Below, in pieces: positions 58,259-64,000 of a stretch of DNA of 64,000 nucleotides. Position numbers and translations under genes: made by a program. Below the pieces are notes generated by a model. The model searched no databases. It saw nothing but the letters and a program-made list of their open reading frames with translations, and was not told the origin of the DNA. Every line of letters starts with the position of its first letter. Position 1 is the stretch's first letter. This DNA is from Nonomuraea roseoviolacea subsp. carminata (GTDB lineage: Bacteria; Actinomycetota; Actinomycetes; Streptosporangiales; Streptosporangiaceae): contig NZ_JAMZEC010000001.1 of assembly GCF_024172185.1 (NCBI RefSeq), forward strand, positions 7,099,001 through 7,163,000, written 5' to 3'.

Positions 58259-58278
58259 GTGAGAGAGATGAGGGTCGG

Positions 58279-59586
58279 ATGCCGTTCGCGGAGGTCGGCG
58301 AGATCAGGTGCGATCCGGAGCGGGGCCGGGTCTTCGAACACGGCTGGCAGTCGTGGAGCCCCACCGGTTCCTACCGGCTCGGCGAGACCCCGCCGCGCCC
58401 GGCGGACCGCAACGTCCAGACGATCTGCTACCGCCCGGAGACGCCCGCCCCCGACGGCGTCTTCCAGGGGGAGGGCCTGCTGGCGATCGACCCGGGCGAC
58501 GGGCCGGTCGAGGTCTGGTCCGCGCCCGGCCCGCTGGAGGTCCCCTCCATCCGGGCCCGCCCCGAGGGCGACCGGCTCGTCGTCTCGGCCGACGGCCCGG
58601 TACGCCACACGCGCGCCGCCGACCTGGACACGGCCCTGCGCGACTGGGCCACCACCACGGCGGCGGGACACGTCCCGGAAGCCTTCCCCGCGGTGCCGCC
58701 CATGTGGTGCACCTGGTACGGCTACTGGGACAAGGTCACCGAGACCGACGTCCTCGACAACCTCCGCCTGCTGGAGCGCCACGGGCTGACGGCGGACATG
58801 ATCCTCGTCGACGACGGCTACGAGGCCGGCATCGGCGACTGGCTGGACCCCCGGCCCGGGTTCGGCTCGCTGGAGCGGGCCGTCGGCGCCGTCACCGGGA
58901 CGGGCCGGCGGGCCGGCATCTGGACCGCCCCCTTCCTGGCCGGCCACCAGAGCCGCCTGTACCGGGAGCACCCCGACTGGATGGTGGGCGGCGCCCACGC
59001 CGGCCGCATGTGGGACCAGGACCTCGCCGTCCTCGACGTGACCCACCCCGACGCCGCCGCCCACCTCGTGGGCGTCTTCCGCGCCTTCGCCGCGCTCGGC
59101 ATCACCCACTTCAAGCTCGACTACCTGTACGCGGGGGCGCTGGCGGGCCGGCGGCACGAGGACCTCGACCCCGTCGCCGCGTACCGGCGCGGCCTGGAGC
59201 TGGTGCGCGAGGGCGCCGGGCCGGACGCCACGCTGCACGGCTGCGGCGCGCCGATGCTGCCCAGCATCGGCCTGGTCGACATCATGCGCGTCAGCCCGGA
59301 CATCGCCCCCACGCTCCACCCGCGCTCGGGCGACATCAGCCAGCCGTCGCAGCTCGGCGCCCGCCTGACCGGCGCGGCCCGCGAGTTCCTGCACGCGCGG
59401 TGGTGGGTCAACGACCCCGACTGCCTCATCGTCCGCCCCGAGGTCGAGGCCCGCGAGCAGTGGGCCGCGCACGTCGAGGGGAGCGGCGGCCTGCGCGGCT
59501 CCAGCGACCCGGTCGCCGCCCTCGACGCCTGGGGCCTGGAGACCACCCGCCGCCTGCTGACGCCCACCCGGACGGACCCGTCGTGA
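58279..59586 (+). CDS. Alpha-galactosidase-like GH36 glycoside hydrolase
   Basis: The 435-residue product has the clan GH-D barrel marks: WCTWYGYWDKVTETDVLDNL, MILVDDGYEAGIGDWL, GIWTAPFLAG and the nucleophile Asp in FKLDYLYAGAL. No signal peptide is present, so it acts in the cytoplasm on imported oligosaccharides. It is shorter than full GH36 enzymes (over 650 residues), lacking most of the N-terminal supersandwich. First gene of the operon; overlaps the next by GTGA. Confidence 0.88.
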   Translation: MPFAEVGEIRCDPERGRVFEHGWQSWSPTGSYRLGETPPRPADRNVQTICYRPETPAPDGVFQGEGLLAIDPGDGPVEVWSAPGPLEVPSIRARPEGDRLVVSADGPVRHTRAADLDTALRDWATTTAAGHVPEAFPAVPPMWCTWYGYWDKVTETDVLDNLRLLERHGLTADMILVDDGYEAGIGDWLDPRPGFGSLERAVGAVTGTGRRAGIWTAPFLAGHQSRLYREHPDWMVGGAHAGRMWDQDLAVLDVTHPDAAAHLVGVFRAFAALGITHFKLDYLYAGALAGRRHEDLDPVAAYRRGLELVREGAGPDATLHGCGAPMLPSIGLVDIMRVSPDIAPTLHPRSGDISQPSQLGARLTGAAREFLHARWWVNDPDCLIVRPEVEAREQWAAHVEGSGGLRGSSDPVAALDAWGLETTRRLLTPTRTDPS

Positions 59587-60467
59587 GGGGCGGTCGCCGG
59601 CTCGGCGACTGGTACGCCTACCTGTTCGTCGGGCCCAGCCTGCTCGGCGTCGTCGCCTTCCTCCTGCTGCCCGTCGTCATCGTGTTCGCGCTCAGCCTGT
59701 TCCGCTGGGAGCTGCTGTCGCCGCCCGTCTTCGTCGGGCTGGAGAACTACGCGCGGCTGGCGGGCGACGGCGAGGCGTGGCACTCGCTCGGGGTCACCGT
59801 CCTGTACGTCCTGCTGTGCATCCCGCTGCAGACCGTCCTCGCCCTGGCGCTGGCCCTGATGCTCGACCGGCGGATCAAGGGCGTCCGGATCCTGCGGTCG
59901 CTGTTCGTGATCCCCTGGATGGCCACCCCCATCGTCATGGGCCTCGTCTGGGACTGGATCTTCGACCCGCGGGACGGCGCGCTCAACCGCGCGCTGGACC
60001 TGATCGGCGTGACCGGCCCGGACTGGCTGTCGGACCCCGCCTGGGCGCTGCCCGCCGTGGCGCTGGTCAACGTCTGGCAGCACACCGGCTACACCATGCT
60101 GTTCTTCCTGGCCGGCCTCCAGGGCATCCCCAAGGAGCTGTACGACGCGGCCTCCACCGACGGCGCCACCCCCGCCCAGCGGTTCTGGAAGATCACGTTA
60201 CCCCTGCTCAACCCCACGATGTTCTTCGTCACGGTGACCAACCTGATCGGCGCCTTCCAGGTGTTCGACACCATCTTCGTGATGACCGACGGCGGTCCGA
60301 GCAAGAGCACCGACGTGCTCAACTTCCGGATCTTCGGCACCGCGTTCCGCGAGTTCGACTTCGGCTACGCCTCGACCCTGTCGATGCTGCTGTTCGCCGT
60401 CATCCTCCTGGTGACGCTGGCACAGGTCAGGTTCTTCGGCCGCCGCACCACCTACGACCTGAGCTGA
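59583..60467 (+). CDS. Sugar ABC transporter permease (MalF-type)
   Basis: The 294-residue product (GTG 59583, overlapping the GH36 stop) has six membrane helices and the permease EAA-type loop ELYDAASTDGATPAQRFWKITLPLL that docks the ATPase. It forms one half of the CUT1-type channel with the next gene. Confidence 0.93.
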   Translation: MRGGRRLGDWYAYLFVGPSLLGVVAFLLLPVVIVFALSLFRWELLSPPVFVGLENYARLAGDGEAWHSLGVTVLYVLLCIPLQTVLALALALMLDRRIKGVRILRSLFVIPWMATPIVMGLVWDWIFDPRDGALNRALDLIGVTGPDWLSDPAWALPAVALVNVWQHTGYTMLFFLAGLQGIPKELYDAASTDGATPAQRFWKITLPLLNPTMFFVTVTNLIGAFQVFDTIFVMTDGGPSKSTDVLNFRIFGTAFREFDFGYASTLSMLLFAVILLVTLAQVRFFGRRTTYDLS

Positions 60468-60477
60468 GGGAGCACCG

Positions 60478-61296
60478 GTGACGACTCCGTTCAGGCGGAC
60501 GGCGCTGTACGCCGCGCTCGCGGCCGGCGCGTTCGTGTCCGTCTTCCCGTACCTGCTGGTCGTGCTGACGGCGTTCAAGACGCGGCGCCAGCTCAGCACC
60601 ACCGAGCCGTGGCTGCCCGGCCTGCCGCCGTCCACGGCGAACCTGGCCGAGATCCTCGGCGGCGACTTCCCGCGCTTCCTGCTCAACACGGTCGTGATGA
60701 CGGTCCTGCTCACGCTGGGGCAGCTCGTCTTCACGACGTTCGCCGCCTACGCCTTCGCCCGGCTCCGCTTCCGGGGCCGCGACGTGCTGTTCTGGCTGTA
60801 CGTGGCCACGATGATGGTGCCCAGCGCCGTCACCGTCATCCCGCTGTTCCTCATCATGCGCGAACTGGGAGCCGTCAACACCTGGTACGGCCTGCTCGCC
60901 CCGTACATCCTCGGCACCCCGTACGGCATCTTCCTGATGCGGCAGTTCTTCAAGAGCCTGCCCGGCGGCCTGGAGGAGGCGGCGCGCATCGACGGCGCGG
61001 GACCCCTGACCGTCCTGTTCCGGATCCTGCTCCCGCTGTGCCGGCCGGCCATCGGCACGCTGGCCATCATCACCGTGATCTCGTCCTGGAACAGCTTCCT
61101 CTGGCCGCTGATCATCACCAGCGGCGACGAGACCAAGGTCGTCACCGTCGCCATCTCCGCGCTCAAGGTCGGCATCGGCGTCGACCGCGGCCTCATGATG
61201 GCCGGCGGCCTGATCGCCCTCGCGCCGATGGTGGCGATCTTCATCTTCTTCCAGAAGTACATCGTCCGGTCGGTGGTCCTCACCGGCCTCAAGTGA
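60478..61296 (+). CDS. Sugar ABC transporter permease (MalG-type)
   Basis: The 272-residue product (GTG 60478, ten bases after the previous stop, GAGGGAG upstream) has six helices and the EAA loop LEEAARIDGAGPLTVLFRILLPL. It pairs with the 59583 product. No ATPase gene is in the operon; in actinomycetes a shared MsiK-type ATPase usually serves such permeases. Confidence 0.93.
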   Translation: MTTPFRRTALYAALAAGAFVSVFPYLLVVLTAFKTRRQLSTTEPWLPGLPPSTANLAEILGGDFPRFLLNTVVMTVLLTLGQLVFTTFAAYAFARLRFRGRDVLFWLYVATMMVPSAVTVIPLFLIMRELGAVNTWYGLLAPYILGTPYGIFLMRQFFKSLPGGLEEAARIDGAGPLTVLFRILLPLCRPAIGTLAIITVISSWNSFLWPLIITSGDETKVVTVAISALKVGIGVDRGLMMAGGLIALAPMVAIFIFFQKYIVRSVVLTGLK

Positions 61297-61312
61297 GAGA
61301 GGTCAGCGAATC

Positions 61313-62623
61313 ATGCTCACCCCCCGAATTCGCTGGGCCGCGTCCCTCGCCGGCGCCGCCGTGCTCACCCTGTCCGCCTGCGGCTCCGGCGGCTCGGACG
61401 GCGCCCCGGGAGGGAAGGTCACCCTGACCTACCGCCTGTGGGACGAGCAGCAGAAGGCCGGCTACGAGAAGGTCATGGCCGCCTTCGAGAAGGCCAACCC
61501 GGCGATCGACGTGCAGATCGAGCTGCTGCCCTACGACCAGTACTGGACCAAGCTCACGGCCGACGCCGTGGCCGGCACCGCGCCCGACGTCTTCTGGATG
61601 ACGCCCACCCAGTTCCCCGAGTACGTCACCAAGGGCGTGCTCAGCCCCGTCCCGGTGGACACCGCGAAGTACCACAAGACCGTGGCGGAGGCCTTCACCT
61701 ACCAGGGCAAGCAGTACGGCATGCCCAAGGACTGGGGCGTCGTCGGCCTGCTCTACAACAAGGACCTGTTCAAGAAGGCCGGCGTCGAGATGCCCGACAC
61801 GCTGACCTGGAAGCCCGACGGGTCCGGCACGTTCCTGGAGACCGCGCGCAAGCTCACCGCCGACGCGGCCGGCAAGCACCCCGGCGACCCCGGCTTCGAC
61901 CCCGCGAAGATCAAGACGTACGGCTTCCTGTCCTGGAACCACTACCAGACCCAGTGGATGAACTGGGTCAGCAGCAACGGCGGCAAGCTGCTCGACCAGC
62001 CGTTCGGCACCTACACCTTCAACGACGACGCGAGCGTGCAGGCGCTGCAGTTCGGCGTGGACCTGGTCAACAAGCACCACGTCTCGCCGCCCGCCACCCG
62101 CACCAACCCGCCCACCGGCAAGGCCACCGACATGTTCAAGGCCGGCGAGGTGGCGATGTTCCCCGCCAACAACGCGCTGCTGCCGTTCGTGGTGCCCGAC
62201 GCCGCGTTCGAGGTGGGCGTCGCGCCCATGCCCGAGGGCCCGGCCGGGCGCTCGGTCAACCTCAACGGCCTGGCCGAGGCAGTCTACGCCAAGAGCAAGC
62301 ACCCCGAGCAGGCGCAGAAGCTGGCCGTCTACCTCGGCACCGAGGAGCCGCAGAAGCTCATGGCCGACGAGGGCTACGCCTTCCCCGCGCTGAACGGGCT
62401 GGCCCAGGGCTACGTCGACCACTGGGCGAAGACCGCCAAGCTCGACGTGACCCCCTTCGTCAAGGAGGCCGAGGGCACCACGTTCCCCCTGCCGGTGACC
62501 ACCGGCTTCACCGGGTTCGAGCCCAAGCTCAACCAGATCTTCAACGAGATGTACCTCGGCCGGCTCACCCCGAAGCAGGCCGCCGACCAGGCGGTCACCG
62601 AGGGCAACGCCACCATCAAATAA
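61313..62623 (+). CDS. Extracellular sugar-binding lipoprotein
   Basis: The 436-residue product has a lipoprotein signal with the cysteine at residue 23 (LTLSAC) and the fold of CUT1-type solute-binding proteins (TYRLWDEQQKAGYEKVMAAFEKANP, VWMTPTQ-like aromatic binding strip, YNKDLFKKAGVEMPDTL). It captures the oligosaccharide, probably an alpha-galactoside given the GH36 gene, and delivers it to the two permeases. Confidence 0.94.
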   Translation: MLTPRIRWAASLAGAAVLTLSACGSGGSDGAPGGKVTLTYRLWDEQQKAGYEKVMAAFEKANPAIDVQIELLPYDQYWTKLTADAVAGTAPDVFWMTPTQFPEYVTKGVLSPVPVDTAKYHKTVAEAFTYQGKQYGMPKDWGVVGLLYNKDLFKKAGVEMPDTLTWKPDGSGTFLETARKLTADAAGKHPGDPGFDPAKIKTYGFLSWNHYQTQWMNWVSSNGGKLLDQPFGTYTFNDDASVQALQFGVDLVNKHHVSPPATRTNPPTGKATDMFKAGEVAMFPANNALLPFVVPDAAFEVGVAPMPEGPAGRSVNLNGLAEAVYAKSKHPEQAQKLAVYLGTEEPQKLMADEGYAFPALNGLAQGYVDHWAKTAKLDVTPFVKEAEGTTFPLPVTTGFTGFEPKLNQIFNEMYLGRLTPKQAADQAVTEGNATIK

Positions 62624-62651
62624 CCACCGGCAAGTAGGGAGCCCCCCACCT

Positions 62652-64000
62652 ATGATCACCCGGCGTGCGTTTCTCGCCGGGGGCGCCGGCCTGGGCGCCG
62701 CCGCCGCGCTGGGCGTCCCGCCCGCGCAGGCGACGGCCACCAGCGCCTCCACCCGCGCCCTCCGCCGCGCCCCCCTGTCCGACCCGTTCCGGCTCGGCGT
62801 CGCCTCCGGCGAGCCGGTCCCCGACGGCGTGGTCCTGTGGACCCGCCTGGCCCCCGACCCGCTGGCCGCCGACGGCCTCGGCGGCATGCCGTCGCGGCCC
62901 GTCGCCGTCCAATGGCAGCTCGCCAGGGACGAGAACTTCCGCCACGTCGTCCGGCAGGGCGTCGAGACGGCCCGGCCGGAGGAGGCCCACAGCGTCCACG
63001 CCGAGCCCGGCGGCCTCCAGCCGGGCGCCGAGTACTTCTACCGCTTCCGGGCCGAGGGCGAGATCTCGCCCGTGGGCCGCACCGTCACCGCCCCCGCCTC
63101 GGGCATCCGCAGCCGGGCGCTCAACCTGTCGTTCACCTCGTGCGCCGACTACCAGACCGGGTGGTTCACCGCGTACCGGCGGATGGCCGAGGACGAGCCC
63201 GACCTGATCGCCTTCCTCGGCGACTACATCTACGAGTACGGCGACTACAAGTACCCGGTGCGCGACCAGGCCGGTGGCGAGTGCCTCGACCTGGCCGGCT
63301 ACCGGTTACGCCACGCCCAGCACAAGGCCGACCCCGAGCTCCAGCTCGCCCACGCGGTCGCGCCCTGGGCCGTGGTCTGGGACGACCACGACATCGAGAA
63401 CGCCTGGGCCGGCGACGTGCCCGAGCAGCCCGACCCGCCCTTCCTCAGGCGCCGCGCCGACGCCTTCCAGGCGTACTACGAGAACATGCCGCTGCGCCGC
63501 GCCCAGCGGCCGCAGGGCTCGTCGCTGCGGCTGCACCGCACGCTGCGCTGGGGCGCCGTCGCCAACCTGCACCTGCTCGACACCCGGCAGTACCGCGACC
63601 TGTACGCCTGCACCGGCAGGAGCGGCACGGTCGGCGCCGACTGCGCCGAGCGCCTGGCGCCCAACCGGACGATCCTCGGCCAGGAGCAGGAGGCGTGGCT
63701 GGAGAGCCGGCTCAAGGACTCCGCCGCCACCTGGGACCTGCTCGGCCAGCAGGTGTTCATGATGGAGATGGACTGGACCAACGGCGAGGGCAAGGGCTAC
63801 TCCAACGAGGGCTGGGACGGCTACGTCGCCTCCCGCGACCGGCTGACCGCCGCCATCGAGGCCACGAAGCGCAACGCCGTCGTCCTCACCGGTGACGTCC
63901 ACTCCCACTGGGCCGGCGAGGTCAAGCGCAGCTACCAGGACCCCGAGTCGAAGTCCGTCGCCGTCGAGCTGGTCACCACGTCGGTGACCAGCGCCGGCGA
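62652..64000 (+). CDS. PhoD-family alkaline phosphatase, 3' end beyond window
   Basis: At least 449 residues are visible. A Tat signal (ITRRAFLAGGAGLG) leads into the PhoD N-terminal Ig-like domain (DPFRLGVASGEPVPDGVVLWTRLAP) and the metallophosphatase core (LNLSFTSCADYQ, IAFLGDYIYEYG, VVWDDHDIENAWAG, NAVVLTGDVHSHW). PhoD enzymes are secreted phosphodiesterase/phosphatases, often dependent on calcium and iron. The reading frame is open at the right edge. It begins about 28 bases after the binding-protein stop, so read-through expression is possible. Confidence 0.94.
   Translation, partial: MITRRAFLAGGAGLGAAAALGVPPAQATATSASTRALRRAPLSDPFRLGVASGEPVPDGVVLWTRLAPDPLAADGLGGMPSRPVAVQWQLARDENFRHVVRQGVETARPEEAHSVHAEPGGLQPGAEYFYRFRAEGEISPVGRTVTAPASGIRSRALNLSFTSCADYQTGWFTAYRRMAEDEPDLIAFLGDYIYEYGDYKYPVRDQAGGECLDLAGYRLRHAQHKADPELQLAHAVAPWAVVWDDHDIENAWAGDVPEQPDPPFLRRRADAFQAYYENMPLRRAQRPQGSSLRLHRTLRWGAVANLHLLDTRQYRDLYACTGRSGTVGADCAERLAPNRTILGQEQEAWLESRLKDSAATWDLLGQQVFMMEMDWTNGEGKGYSNEGWDGYVASRDRLTAAIEATKRNAVVLTGDVHSHWAGEVKRSYQDPESKSVAVELVTTSVTSAG

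Overview
The window is 64 kb of very high-GC DNA with actinobacterial hallmarks: divergent glgC and GlgM-type genes, an XRE regulator of the DUF5753 type with a DUF6879 partner, F420-dependent nitroreductase, CGNR zinc-finger and DUF2203 proteins, and frequent GTG starts with ATGA/GTGA overlaps. A Streptomyces or Streptosporangiaceae-type soil actinomycete fits best; the genus cannot be fixed from sequence alone.

Left part (1-5900): the 3' end of an AAA-ATPase regulator runs off the left edge, followed by a divergent lysR/yeiH-type pair and a divergent tetR/DUF4386 pair with two clear operators.

First accessory region (about 5900-18300): a patchwork of insertion-sequence scraps, two broken serine recombinases, a toxin-antitoxin locus whose toxin is truncated, orphan antitoxins, a degraded IS5-family copy, two cassettes of small translationally coupled genes (one beside an XRE regulator), and an HTH/DUF5919 plus NUDIX pair preceded by repeated operator-like motifs. 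It looks like the residue of several integrated elements.

Core region (18300-41200): glgC and glgM (ADP-glucose to maltose-1-phosphate), a PH-domain protein, F420-type nitroreductase, GNAT acetyltransferase, CbiX-like chelatase, SPFH protein, MFS/GntR pair, two paralogous secreted beta-propeller-like proteins, CGNR regulator, secreted glycoside hydrolase, FAD oxidoreductase, MFS exporter, AlkB-like and PhyH-like dioxygenases, AraC regulator, dihydrouridine synthase, ACT-domain protein and a tRNA-Gly/Cys/Val cluster.

Integrated element (41177-54302): a 13.1 kb element sits in the 3' end of tRNA-Val(GAC), flanked by perfect 18-bp direct repeats. It carries a tyrosine integrase, an AlpA-type excisionase candidate, a DUF3987-type replication protein, a phage-type major capsid and scaffold candidate, an HNH nuclease and a regulatory arm, but no recognisable portal, terminase or tail genes. 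It resembles a capsid-bearing phage satellite and is the most interesting object here. An intact IS5-family element with a programmed -1 frameshift has inserted into it.

Right part (54300-64000): a class A beta-lactamase, a beta-hydroxyacid-dehydrogenase-type oxidoreductase, then a sugar locus: a ROK regulator divergent from a GH36-type alpha-galactosidase, two ABC permeases and a binding protein (no ATPase gene), followed by a PhoD-type phosphatase cut by the right edge.
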